From Falsihalocynthiibacter halioticoli (GTDB lineage: Bacteria; Pseudomonadota; Alphaproteobacteria; Rhodobacterales; Rhodobacteraceae), in assembly GCF_025802015.1 (NCBI RefSeq), contig NZ_JAOYFC010000001.1:186001-250000 (forward strand): 64,000 nucleotides of DNA, written 5' to 3'. Positions 54,468 to 62,917 of this stretch are shown here, one piece after another. The translations under genes were made by a program, and so were the position numbers. The stretch's first letter is position 1. The number at the start of each line of letters is the position of its first letter. The notes below the pieces were generated by a model. That model was given only the letters and a program-made list of their open reading frames with translations, was not told the origin of the DNA and did not search any database.

Positions 54468-55259
54468 TTAGACGTTTGTCTTTTTGCCTTTGTGAGGTGC
54501 CCAGAGCTTTTTGTTGGTCAGGAACAACAGCACCGAAAGAAGCGACAGAAGCAATACGGCGGTGAATCCGACCTGTTTGCGCGCCATCATCTTTGGCTCG
54601 GCTGCCCACATCAGGAAGGCCGCGAGGTCTTCTGCTTCGTGGTGCAGATCGTTGCTGTGGCCATCGTCAAAATCAACATCCTCACCGTAGAGTGGTGGCG
54701 CCATAGCGATCCAGCCACCTGGGAAAGCGGTGTTTTCATAGAATGTTGTTCCAGCTTCTTCTTTCTCTTCACCTGTGTAGCCTGTGAGAATACCGGCGAT
54801 ATACTCTGGGCCACCGATGCCACGGAAGAGTTGGTTCAGACCGGTACCCATTGGGCCGTGGAACGCAGCGCGCTTCTTGGCCATGAGCGAAAGGTCAGGA
54901 GCCTCTTCCAGTGCCGAAGCAGGGAAGTGGTCAGCGGGTTTGGCTTCGCGGAAATCATCAAGCTCTGCGTCAAAGACTTCGAACTGTGTTGAGTATTCGC
55001 GAACCTGATCTTCAGGAAGGTGCGGACCGCCTTCGTCAGCCAGCGTGCGCAGTGGCACGTACTGGAGGCCGTGGCAGGACGAACAAACTTCGGTGTAGAC
55101 CTTGAGGCCGCGCTGAAGTTGATTCTGGTCGTATTTGCCGAATGGTCCTTCGAAGGAGAAGTCCACATCGTGAACGTGTCCAGCGTCGCCCGCAGCGTTC
55201 GCCGCTCCTGCTGTCAGAGCGACAGCAGCCAGTGCGGAAAGGGTGAGTTTCTTAAACAT
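54468..55259 (-). CDS. petC: Cytochrome c1
   Basis: This 263-residue subunit of the bc1 complex has a cleavable signal (MFKKLTLSALAAVALTAGAA), the heme-binding CSSCH in 'YTEVCSSCHGLQYVPLRTLA', and a C-terminal membrane anchor ('VGFTAVLLLSLLSVLLFLTN') facing the periplasm. The probable methionine ligand region is 'GGWIAMAPPLYGEDVDFDD'. It carries electrons from the Rieske centre to a soluble or membrane cytochrome c. It is last in petABC, 16 bases after petB. Confidence 0.96.
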   Translation of the reverse strand: MFKKLTLSALAAVALTAGAANAAGDAGHVHDVDFSFEGPFGKYDQNQLQRGLKVYTEVCSSCHGLQYVPLRTLADEGGPHLPEDQVREYSTQFEVFDAELDDFREAKPADHFPASALEEAPDLSLMAKKRAAFHGPMGTGLNQLFRGIGGPEYIAGILTGYTGEEKEEAGTTFYENTAFPGGWIAMAPPLYGEDVDFDDGHSNDLHHEAEDLAAFLMWAAEPKMMARKQVGFTAVLLLSLLSVLLFLTNKKLWAPHKGKKTNV

Positions 55260-55275
55260 TGTCTCTAAACCTTTC

Positions 55276-56610
55276 TCACTTCGCCGCCGATGCATCATCA
55301 GAAGCATCTTTGGGGTAGTGGGCGTTGAAATCATCTTCGATTGTCGCAGGAGTTTGCAGCGGTTTCTCGATTACACCCAGTAGTGGGAGGATAACGAGGA
55401 AGTAAGCAAACCAGTAAGTCGCGCCAATGAGCGAGATGGTGGAGAACGGAGGCTCCGCTGGCATCGCGCCGGCCCACATCAGAACGATGAAGTCGAGGGC
55501 GAGCAGGGCAAACCACCATTTGAACATCGGACGGTAACGGCCAGAGCGAACGCTGGATGTATCCAGCCAAGGCGCCAGTGCCATTACAAAGATCGCAGCG
55601 AACATCGCGATAACACCGAAGAACTTCGCATCAACGATGCCGCCAGTAACGAAGGAAGCAATCTGTACGACCCAAACATCCGCAGTAAAGGCCCGCAGGA
55701 TCGCATAGAACGGCAGGTAGTACCATTCAGGAACGATGTGCGCAGGTGTCACAAGCGGGTTGGCTTCGATGTAGTTGTCAGGGTGGCCAAGGTAGTTTGG
55801 CATAAAGCCGACAACGGCGAAGAACACGACGAGCACAACAGCGAGAGCAAAGAAATCCTTGATCACGAAGTAGGGCCAGAATGGCAGCGTGTCTGCGTCA
55901 GCTTCTTTCTTGGAGCCGCGACGCACCTCAACACCTGTCGGGTTGCTGTTGCCTGTCGTGTGGAACGCCCAGATGTGAACGATCACAAGGCCTGCAATCA
56001 CAAACGGCAGGAGGTAGTGCAGCGAGAAGAAGCGGTTCAGCGTTGCGTTATCAACCGAAGGTCCGCCAAGCAGCCAAGTCTGGATTGCTTCGCCGACGAA
56101 CGGAACCGCACCAAAGAGGCCTGTGATAACAGTCGCGCCCCAGAAGGACATCTGCCCCCATGGAAGCACGTAGCCAAGGAAGCCGGTTGCCATCATCGCA
56201 AGATAGATGAGCATCCCGATGATCCATGTCACTTCGCGCGGGGATTTGTAGGAACCGTAGTAAAGGCCACGGAAAATGTGCAGGTAAACAGCGATAAAGA
56301 ACAAAGACGCGCCGTTTGCGTGCAGGTAGCGGAGCATATGGCCGCCGTTTACGTTCCGCATAATGTGCTCAACACTTGCGAAGGCAAGGTCAACATGCGG
56401 TGTGTAGTGCATTGCGAGGATGATGCCGGTTACGATCTGCAGAACAAGGCAGAAAGCCAGCACGATACCCCAGATCCACATCCAGTTCAGGTTCTTGGGT
56501 GTGGGGATCATGATCGTGTCATAGACAAGGCCAACAACGGGCAGGCGCTCGTGTAGCCATTTTTCAAAGCCCGTCTTGGGCTCGTAATGATCGTGAGGAA
56601 TTCCAGACAT
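55276..56610 (-). CDS. petB: Cytochrome b of the bc1 complex
   Basis: The 444-residue subunit has eight membrane helices, with heme-ligand histidines in 'FIAVYLHIFRGLYYGSYKSP' and 'VIVHIWAFHTTGNSNPTG', and the Qo-site motif PEWY in 'HIVPEWYYLPFYAILRAF'. It oxidises ubiquinol in the inner membrane. The ATG at 56610 (MSGIPHDHYE) is chosen over an upstream frame inside petA. It lies 10 bases after petA. Confidence 0.97.
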   Translation of the reverse strand: MSGIPHDHYEPKTGFEKWLHERLPVVGLVYDTIMIPTPKNLNWMWIWGIVLAFCLVLQIVTGIILAMHYTPHVDLAFASVEHIMRNVNGGHMLRYLHANGASLFFIAVYLHIFRGLYYGSYKSPREVTWIIGMLIYLAMMATGFLGYVLPWGQMSFWGATVITGLFGAVPFVGEAIQTWLLGGPSVDNATLNRFFSLHYLLPFVIAGLVIVHIWAFHTTGNSNPTGVEVRRGSKKEADADTLPFWPYFVIKDFFALAVVLVVFFAVVGFMPNYLGHPDNYIEANPLVTPAHIVPEWYYLPFYAILRAFTADVWVVQIASFVTGGIVDAKFFGVIAMFAAIFVMALAPWLDTSSVRSGRYRPMFKWWFALLALDFIVLMWAGAMPAEPPFSTISLIGATYWFAYFLVILPLLGVIEKPLQTPATIEDDFNAHYPKDASDDASAAK

Positions 56611-56620
56611 TACGTTCTCC

Positions 56621-57178
56621 CTATCCGAGTTTGATTGTTGTTTCGTCTTCAAAGACCGCGACAGGAACCGGAAGGTTTGTCGGCGCTGGGCCTTTGCGGA
56701 TACGACCGGCTGTGTCGTAGTGGCTACCGTGGCATGGGCAGAACCAACCATCGAAGTCACCAGCGCCATCGCCGAGCGGCACACAACCGAGGTGCGTACA
56801 AACGCCCATCATCACAAGCCATTCACCGGATTCGTCGAGCGCACGGTTTTCGTCGCTTGCGTCGCCGGGGTGGTTTGCGTTGCGCGATTCATTGTCTGGA
56901 AGATCGCCCAGATCAACTGCACGGGCTTCATCGATTTCTTCCTGCGTGCGACGACGGATAAACACGGGTTTACCCAGCCACTTAACTGTGAGCTGCGTGC
57001 CGGGTTCAATATCCGCAACGTCAACGCGAATTGACGCCAGGGCTTGGACATCTGCGCTGGGATTCATCTGATTGACCAGCGGCCAGACGGCTGCACCAGT
57101 CGCGACTGTGGCAGTACCAGCGGTCGCATAGTACAGGAAATCCCGGCGTGTGCCTTCGTGATCTTCTGCGTGGGACAC
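56621..57178 (-). CDS. petA: Rieske iron-sulfur subunit of the bc1 complex
   Basis: The 185-residue subunit has a Tat-type signal anchor (TRRDFLYYATAGTATVATGA) and the [2Fe-2S] motifs 'CTHLGC' and 'CPCHGSHYD'. It passes electrons from ubiquinol to cytochrome c1. It begins the petABC operon; the 169-base gap upstream to the GST gene should hold the promoter. PetPR, the regulators named for this system, are encoded at 37801-39008. Confidence 0.97.
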   Translation of the reverse strand: MSHAEDHEGTRRDFLYYATAGTATVATGAAVWPLVNQMNPSADVQALASIRVDVADIEPGTQLTVKWLGKPVFIRRRTQEEIDEARAVDLGDLPDNESRNANHPGDASDENRALDESGEWLVMMGVCTHLGCVPLGDGAGDFDGWFCPCHGSHYDTAGRIRKGPAPTNLPVPVAVFEDETTIKLG

Positions 57179-57347
57179 GAGTATCTCTCCATTTATTGGC
57201 CACCAAGGCCGGAAACGAACGTCAGCTTTGCGGACAAAACTGGCTTATCGCGGCTTTTAGCTGTCTGATACGCCTACGTCTAGCGGTCAATCTGGCGCAG
57301 ATAGCTTCTTCTGTTCAAATGTGGGGTTTTCGCACCCCGATTCTGCC

Positions 57348-57956
57348 CTATCCAGCAGGAATCGTTGCTTTCATCGACGGGCGTTCGCTGAATTTAGCAT
57401 ACCAATCGTCTAATCCGCCTGCATTTTTTCTCCAACCACGGGCGTCATGGCGAAAATCAAGGTATCCGAGCGCACATCCAACCGCAATTTGCCCGATCGA
57501 CAAGGGACCAGAGAGGTTTGACAGCCATTTTTGATCAAGTGCCTCAACGGCTTGCTCAACTTTGTGCCATTGGGATTCGATATAGTCGTGGAATTGTTTG
57601 TCGTCGGGGCGGAGGCGACGCTCATAGACCATAAGAAGAGCGGCATCGACGATTCCATCGGCGGTGGCCTCGACAACGAGGTTGCTCCATTTGCTCTCGC
57701 CTTCGCCATAAAGCGAAGCCCGCGCACGATCATCAAGGAACTGACAAATTACGCGGCTGTCATACAGCGTAGGGGCGCCGTCACGAGCAAGCGCCGGAAC
57801 TTTGCCTAGTGGGTTATGAGCCGGAAGGCCTTTGGCAGGAGCGAGGGGTGTTCCCGAGGTCGGGAGCTTTTCAACGTCTTCAAGCTGGCCTGTTTCATGA
57901 AGCAGAACCATGATTTTGCGCACAAAGGGTGACGTCGGGCTATAATACAGTTGCAT
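57348..57956 (-). CDS. Glutathione S-transferase family protein
   Basis: The 202-residue protein starts 'MQLYYSPTSPFVRKIMVLLH' (SPTSPFVRK N-terminal active-site loop) and has 'NPLGKVPALARDGAPTLYDS' with the cis-proline and GSH contacts, followed by a helical domain. The substrate is unknown. It ends a minus-strand run with the PaiB-like gene 3 bases upstream. Confidence 0.88.
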   Translation of the reverse strand: MQLYYSPTSPFVRKIMVLLHETGQLEDVEKLPTSGTPLAPAKGLPAHNPLGKVPALARDGAPTLYDSRVICQFLDDRARASLYGEGESKWSNLVVEATADGIVDAALLMVYERRLRPDDKQFHDYIESQWHKVEQAVEALDQKWLSNLSGPLSIGQIAVGCALGYLDFRHDARGWRKNAGGLDDWYAKFSERPSMKATIPAG

Positions 57957-57959
57957 GGT

Positions 57960-58583
57960 TTAATCCTCCTGAACGCCCGTCATCAGGGCTGCGAGCATGG
58001 TTGTTTCTTGGCCGTGATCATATGTTTTTACGAACCCCGCAGCGGATTTGCGGGCGTCTTCGGGTTTGTTCTGTCCAAGCTTCCAAGTGCCTTCGACGTT
58101 TTCGATTGTTAAGCGGCACGGAGTAATCATCCGCATCATCTTGGCGAGGGCGTCTTCGGGCATCTTACTCGTGAGCCAAGGCACTTTTGGCAAAAGCCGA
58201 GCTTCATTCACTTCGGAGAGGCGGTCAAGATGGCCGCGAAGTTCTGTGGCGGGTAGAACTTCCAATTCTCCGCGCAAATGCACTGCCACATAATTCCACG
58301 TTGGAACCTGATCATCCATCTCGTACCAATCGGGCGAAATGTAGCCATCTGGACCTGTAGTCGCCAAAACCGCCTTTTGAGCTCCTTCTATACCACGAAT
58401 GATCGGATTGGACCGCACAAGGTGCATCTCGGCATATGAGCCATCCGGCGAAATCCAGAATGGGACATGTGCCAGCGTTGGGCCAGCTTCGCCGTTAACC
58501 GCAAGTGTGCCGAACCCGCGCTCGCGCGCGAACTGTAGGTTTTGTTCGATAGTTGATTTGCGGAAAACCGGATTGGGGTGCAT
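57960..58583 (-). CDS. PaiB-family FMN-binding protein
   Basis: This 207-residue protein matches the PaiB/FMN-binding split-barrel family through 'AHVPFWISPDGSYAEMHLVR', 'SPDWYEMDDQVPTWNYVAVH' and 'GTWKLGQNKPEDARKSAAGF'. Family members are annotated as negative transcriptional regulators from Bacillus, but most probably bind FMN. The start at 58583 (MHPNPVFRKS) is the family start; an upstream ATG at 58631 adds an unrelated leader. Confidence 0.88.
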   Translation of the reverse strand: MHPNPVFRKSTIEQNLQFARERGFGTLAVNGEAGPTLAHVPFWISPDGSYAEMHLVRSNPIIRGIEGAQKAVLATTGPDGYISPDWYEMDDQVPTWNYVAVHLRGELEVLPATELRGHLDRLSEVNEARLLPKVPWLTSKMPEDALAKMMRMITPCRLTIENVEGTWKLGQNKPEDARKSAAGFVKTYDHGQETTMLAALMTGVQED

Positions 58584-58657
58584 GGCAGGCCTTTCGTTCA
58601 AGCGCGCACATGTTCCGCAGAGCAAGGGCAACGCGCAAGCGAAAACCGCACACAGCT

Positions 58658-59293
58658 TTAAGGGAAATCAATGCCTTTTGTGCCACTTTGCCAAACAGGA
58701 TGCTTCACCATGATCTTTGCAAACCGCTCGGAAGCCAGAAACTCTTCAAGCCAACGGAGCAGGTGGGGCCAATCTTGTGTGTCAAACCAAGCCCGATCCA
58801 CATTCGCGTATTGGCGCACGAAGGTCACTGTCGCCATATCGGCTATTGTGCGTGTTTCGCCAAAGAGGAAGGCGTTTTCCGATAGGCGTTGATCAAGATC
58901 GCGCAGAAACACAGCGGCCTTTTCGCGTTCGGTTTCGCGGTCTGCGTCCTCATATCGAGTGGCGTATTTATAGCGGTCGAGCGCGGTTTTGAATTCGGTG
59001 TCCGAGCGTTCAATCAGGGCAAATGCCTCGTTCGGCACATCTAGCCACGCTTCCGGATCATGGCGCTTCAATGACCACAACATGATGTCGAGGCTCTCGT
59101 CGATCACTTCGCCCTCTGCGATGAGAACAGGTACGGTACCTTTGGGCGAGGCCGCGAGCATCTCCTCTGGCTTATCACGCAGCAGAATTTCCCGTAACTC
59201 GCATTTGATCCCCGCGCTTGCCAGAGCAAGGCGCGCTCGCATCGCATAGGGGCAGCGGCGGAATGAATAAAGAATGGCGGAGTGATCGGTCAT
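58658..59293 (-). CDS. Glutathione S-transferase family protein
   Basis: The 211-residue protein has 'YSFRRCPYAMRARLALASAG' (an N-terminal CPYA site like that of glutaredoxin and omega/beta GSTs), 'SPKGTVPVLIAEGEVIDESL' and a helical C-terminal domain. The cysteine implies thiol-transferase or dehalogenase-like chemistry more than classical conjugation. Its start overlaps the mtaB stop by 4 bases. Confidence 0.88.
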   Translation of the reverse strand: MTDHSAILYSFRRCPYAMRARLALASAGIKCELREILLRDKPEEMLAASPKGTVPVLIAEGEVIDESLDIMLWSLKRHDPEAWLDVPNEAFALIERSDTEFKTALDRYKYATRYEDADRETEREKAAVFLRDLDQRLSENAFLFGETRTIADMATVTFVRQYANVDRAWFDTQDWPHLLRWLEEFLASERFAKIMVKHPVWQSGTKGIDFP

Positions 59294-60543
59294 GCGACGA
59301 GCTGGTTGCCTTGGCTTGATTTGATCGCGGCTGTCACAATTTGCCCTTCCGCTTGTGGATCGGCAAACGTTACTTCGGTGAATTGTTCTGTGCGCCCCAT
59401 ATGCGGATTTTCCATCAGAACAGAGTGTGTCTTGCCGATTTGCGACGCCAGATGTGCAGCGACCTGTTTCTCGCCCTCTGCTCGAAGACGGGCGGCGCGG
59501 GTTTTGATCGTTTTCCCATCAACCGCTGGCATACGCGCCGCAGGCGTTCCTTCGCGTGCGGAGTAAGGGAATACGTGCAGCCACGTTAAATCGCATTCGG
59601 AAACAAGTTTGATCGAATTTTCAAACATTGCGTCTGTCTCTGTGGGGAAACCGGCGATGATGTCTGCGCCAAAGGTCATATTCGGCCGCAATGCACGGGC
59701 CTCTTCACAGAACTGGATGGCATCATCGCGCAAGTGACGGCGTTTCATCCGTTTGAGGATCATGTCATCGCCTGCCTGCAAAGACAGATGCAAATGCGGC
59801 ATCAAACGCGGCTCGGTCGCAATGGCTTGCATTAGGCTCTCGTCCACCTCGATCGAGTCAATCGAGCTGATGCGAAGGCGCGGCAAGTCCGGAACGAGTC
59901 GCAAGATCCGCATAACCAGATCGCCGAGCTTTGGCGTCATCGGCAGGTCCGCGCCCCAGCTTGTAAGGTCCACCCCTGTGAGCACGACTTCATTATAGCC
60001 GCGATCCACAAGGCGTTTGATCTGATCAACCACCACGCCCGCCGGTACTGAGCGGGAATTCCCGCGGCCATAGGGAATGATGCAAAACGTACAACGATGA
60101 TCACAGCCATTCTGCACCTGAACATACGCGCGGCTGCGTGTACCAAACCCGTCAATCAAGTGCCCCGCGGTTTCGGTCACGGCCATGATGTCGTCAACTT
60201 GAACCGCTTCAGTATTGCCGATGAAATCCGGCCCCATACGAGACCACGTTTCGGGCTGCATTTTCTCTGTGTTGCCAATCACCACGTCAACCTCATCCAT
60301 TGCCGAAAAGGTTTGCGGCTCGGTTTGGGCGGCGCATCCGGTAACGATGAGTTTGGCATCAGGGTTTTCGCGCCGAAGCTTCCGAATCTCCTGACGCGCC
60401 TTGCGCACGGCCTCGGCCGTTACTGCGCAGGTGTTCACAACAACGGCGTCTTTCACGCCTGCTGCTTCGGAGAGTTCCTTCATCGCCTCGGTTTCATAGG
60501 CGTTCAAGCGGCACCCCAGCGTGGTGAACTTGGGCATAGCCAT
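59290..60543 (-). CDS. mtaB: tRNA (t6A37) methylthiotransferase MtaB
   Basis: The 417-residue radical-SAM enzyme adds a methylthio group to t6A at tRNA position 37. The N-terminal UPF0004 domain has 'FTTLGCRLNAYETEAMKELS' and 'VVNTCAVTAEAVRKARQEIR', and the radical SAM cluster is CDHRCTFC. A TRAM-like C-terminus is short. Its start overlaps the dapF stop (ATGA). This matches the dapF-mtaB order common in Rhodobacteraceae. Confidence 0.94.
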   Translation of the reverse strand: MAMPKFTTLGCRLNAYETEAMKELSEAAGVKDAVVVNTCAVTAEAVRKARQEIRKLRRENPDAKLIVTGCAAQTEPQTFSAMDEVDVVIGNTEKMQPETWSRMGPDFIGNTEAVQVDDIMAVTETAGHLIDGFGTRSRAYVQVQNGCDHRCTFCIIPYGRGNSRSVPAGVVVDQIKRLVDRGYNEVVLTGVDLTSWGADLPMTPKLGDLVMRILRLVPDLPRLRISSIDSIEVDESLMQAIATEPRLMPHLHLSLQAGDDMILKRMKRRHLRDDAIQFCEEARALRPNMTFGADIIAGFPTETDAMFENSIKLVSECDLTWLHVFPYSAREGTPAARMPAVDGKTIKTRAARLRAEGEKQVAAHLASQIGKTHSVLMENPHMGRTEQFTEVTFADPQAEGQIVTAAIKSSQGNQLVA

Positions 60544-61379
60544 CAGATCGACTCCAGAAACTGCCGCGAAAGGCTCGCGTCAAATGCATGCATCGTTGGC
60601 CCTGTCATCCAGACGCCATCGTCACGCCAATCGATCGTGAGCATCCCGCCATCGGTAACAACCTCGACACTACGCCCTGTGAGACCTCGCCGCGCCGCCG
60701 CTACGGCGCTCGCACAGCTTCCAGAGCCAGAGGCCATCGTAACGCCAACGCCTCGCTCCCAAATCCGCATGCGAATCCGGTTTGGCGCAACACGCGAGAT
60801 GAACTCAACATTCGTGCGCTCGGGGTAAAGCGGATGGGTTTCGAACTCGGCTCCGAGTTTTTCCAAATCAACAGACTCAGCGTCCTCAACGATGAATGTG
60901 CAATGGGGGTTGCCCATGCCTGTGGCAACTGGATCACCGTCAATCGGGAGAGAAAGCGTATCCATCTTTGAGGCGATCGGTATTTCATCCCATTGCAGCA
61001 GCGGCGCACCCATATTGATTCGGGTGAGCCCGTTGCCGGCATCTTCGCCCAAAAGAATACCACGCTCGGTTCTCAGGCTGATCTTCTCGGCTCCGGATTC
61101 GTTCATCAAATACCGCGCGATACAGCGCGTAGCATTCCCGCACGCGCCCGAGGTCGAGCCATCAGAGTTATAAAAAACAAGCTCTGCGTCTGTCTCATTG
61201 CTTTTGAGGATCTCTGCAAGCTGATCAAATCCTACGCCGGTGTGGCGATGACCCACCGCGCGCGCCAAATCAGGCGTCACAATCGCGCCTGTTTGTCGGG
61301 AATCAATCACGACAAAATCGTTACCCAGCCCGTGCATTTTCATAAACGGCAGGGAATCTCTGTCAAAAGCCTGTTTCAT
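60543..61379 (-). CDS. dapF: Diaminopimelate epimerase
   Basis: The 278-residue enzyme interconverts LL- and meso-diaminopimelate for lysine and peptidoglycan. The two catalytic cysteines lie in 'SGACGNATRCIARYL' and 'ASGSGSCASAVAAA'. 'FMKMHGLGNDFVVIDSR' is the family N-terminus; the start at 61379 is preferred over one at 61418. It is the first gene of the minus-strand run that ends at 58658. Confidence 0.96.
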   Translation of the reverse strand: MKQAFDRDSLPFMKMHGLGNDFVVIDSRQTGAIVTPDLARAVGHRHTGVGFDQLAEILKSNETDAELVFYNSDGSTSGACGNATRCIARYLMNESGAEKISLRTERGILLGEDAGNGLTRINMGAPLLQWDEIPIASKMDTLSLPIDGDPVATGMGNPHCTFIVEDAESVDLEKLGAEFETHPLYPERTNVEFISRVAPNRIRMRIWERGVGVTMASGSGSCASAVAAARRGLTGRSVEVVTDGGMLTIDWRDDGVWMTGPTMHAFDASLSRQFLESI

Positions 61380-61485
61380 AAGGCGGATATAGACCTCGGA
61401 AAAAAGATTTACCAGCAATCTGCAAGAAATCTTCAGAATCGGCTTGACCCCGCCCCCGCGCTTTCTTAGAGAAGCGCCACAGTGT

Positions 61486-61561
61486 GGGCCGTTAGCTCAG
61501 TTGGTAGAGCAACTGACTTTTAATCAGTAGGTCGATGGTTCGAACCCATCACGGCTCACCA
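61486..61561 (+). tRNA. tRNA-Lys (anticodon TTT)
   Basis: This 76-base tRNA has the acceptor GGGCCGT paired with ACGGCTC, a D-arm with AGCTCAGTTGGTAGAGC, an anticodon stem ACTGA/TCAGT around CTTTTAA (anticodon TTT), T-arm GGTTCGAACC and encoded CCA. Such tRNA genes are frequent integration sites, and accessory genes follow it. Confidence 0.96.
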
Positions 61562-62138
61562 CTTTTTCTCTTATATATCAGAGTGTTGTGGTGTTTGCGT
61601 TTGTTCGTAAGTCGTGCGCGTTTCGTTGCCGGAAGCAATACGGAAGCAGTAGAACGGGAAATCTCCGGCTGTTTTGTGGTGTGGAAGTGCCACGCATGGG
61701 ATTCGGCGAATCGGTTTCTAGATAGCTGATTTAGATTAGGGACCGACGCACCTAACGTCGTGCGCGACGCCAACCAGCAGCGCGTGCATCTGCTTCCGCG
61801 TAAAATCAACGCTCTGCTTGTAACGCGTGAATTCGTGTTCTGAAGTAATTCTCTTGGTCACGAACGTGATAGTTTTTTACCAAAATTGTAGCTTCGATTG
61901 GCTTTGATGTCGCATGACGTAAGTCTAACGGCAACAACTGGGTGTTCCGCTTGAAATCGCGCGGTAACAGCTAAAAGGTACGATGCCGCCCTGCAGGTTT
62001 TTTGCTTTGTCTATAGCTGCCGTTGTCGAAGAGATGCCTTGCCATGGAGGAGGTTCTTAAGTTTGAAACTAAAAACATCACATCCTTTTAATTGAATAAA
62101 ATGTTTCATATCTGTGATGCAGGAAATGGAGGTCACCA
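61562..62138 (+). other. 577-base gene-poor stretch downstream of tRNA-Lys
   Basis: No frame here has both a good ribosome site and recognisable protein. It is AT-richer than the preceding genes. I see no integrase start and no second copy of the tRNA 3' end. It may be a scar left by past integration or hold an undetected RNA. Confidence 0.4.
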
Positions 62139-62498
62139 ATGGCATTAACTATGGACATGGATTCGAAGAAAGCAGAGCTACTGTTGCGTGCAGCGTTACT
62201 TGATGATGCAAGTAACGTAGGTGAAAGACTGGCTGCCTTAGGTGCTGACATCAGCGTTGATGATGACGGCGATGCGTGGATTGCGTTGGACATGGACCTC
62301 TGGCCAGAAGACAAAACTTCTCCGGAGGCAGAGACAATAGCAAAGATGCTTTGGCTGGACGTTGAATGGGTGTCGACAGTCGGGACATTCCCGTTTGCTT
62401 GGCCGGGTCTGAGTGAATATTCCGACAAGACAACTGCTTACTTTAAGATGGTTTTAGATGCCTACGGTGGGCAAGGGCCTAACAAGGATGAGCGCTAA
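62139..62498 (+). CDS. Orphan hypothetical protein, acidic
   Basis: The 119-residue protein starts MALTMDMDSKKAELLLRAAL after GGAGG at 62128-62132. It is acidic with a 'VDDDGDAWIALDMDLWPED' segment, contains several tryptophans and has no membrane segment or signal peptide. I do not recognise a family. It sits alone between the post-tRNA stretch and the defence gene, and its base composition is like its neighbours. Its role is unknown. Confidence 0.6.
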   Translation: MALTMDMDSKKAELLLRAALLDDASNVGERLAALGADISVDDDGDAWIALDMDLWPEDKTSPEAETIAKMLWLDVEWVSTVGTFPFAWPGLSEYSDKTTAYFKMVLDAYGGQGPNKDER

Positions 62499-62642
62499 GC
62501 TGGCTTTGGGATGACGCTCGACATCTTACACTTTTGCAGTGCCAATAGGCGGCTTTCATGAATGAAGTAGCAACCCACTAGATTCTGGGGAGAGCTTGTA
62601 GAAAGTCTAGGCTATGCAAGTTGAATATGTTCTCTGCCAACA

Positions 62643-62798
62643 CTAGGCAGAGAGCAGCTTACCTTTTGTATACTCACGAGACGCTTCGGATTGATGACTA
62701 ATCATTTCCATGAACTCTTCTCGCTCTTGTTTCAGATCTCGGGCCTTGGCTTCATCTTGCACTTCATTTCGAGGTTGTTTTTGCTTCTCACGATCCAT
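62643..62798 (-). CDS. Divergent small charged protein, 51 residues
   Basis: Read on the minus strand from the ATG at 62798, this frame encodes MDREKQKQPRNEVQDEAKAR and onward, ending in GKLLSA before TAG. It is strongly charged (many Lys, Glu, Arg) and predicted helical or coiled-coil. GGGAG lies 8 bases before the start. It is divergent from the dCTP deaminase-like gene across 119 bases, a layout seen for small regulators or antitoxins. No family is recognised. Confidence 0.55.
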   Translation of the reverse strand: MDREKQKQPRNEVQDEAKARDLKQEREEFMEMISHQSEASREYTKGKLLSA

Positions 62799-62917
62799 GT
62801 CAACTACTCCCTTTGGTGCTTCTATTGTGAATCACTTTCAATAAGGGATCAATACTTGCCTTGACGTCGGCTAAAGATCATTCGAAACTCTCGTTCTGAT
62901 TGTTGAAAGGACGCCTA

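Noticed and set aside
55738..56556. A 272-codon plus-strand frame opposite petB
   Set aside because: Shadow of cytochrome b; highly unusual composition rich in His, Cys and Arg and no ribosome site.
61549..61809. An 86-codon minus-strand frame running into tRNA-Lys
   Set aside because: It overlaps the tRNA 3' end, has no ribosome site and resembles no protein family, including integrases.
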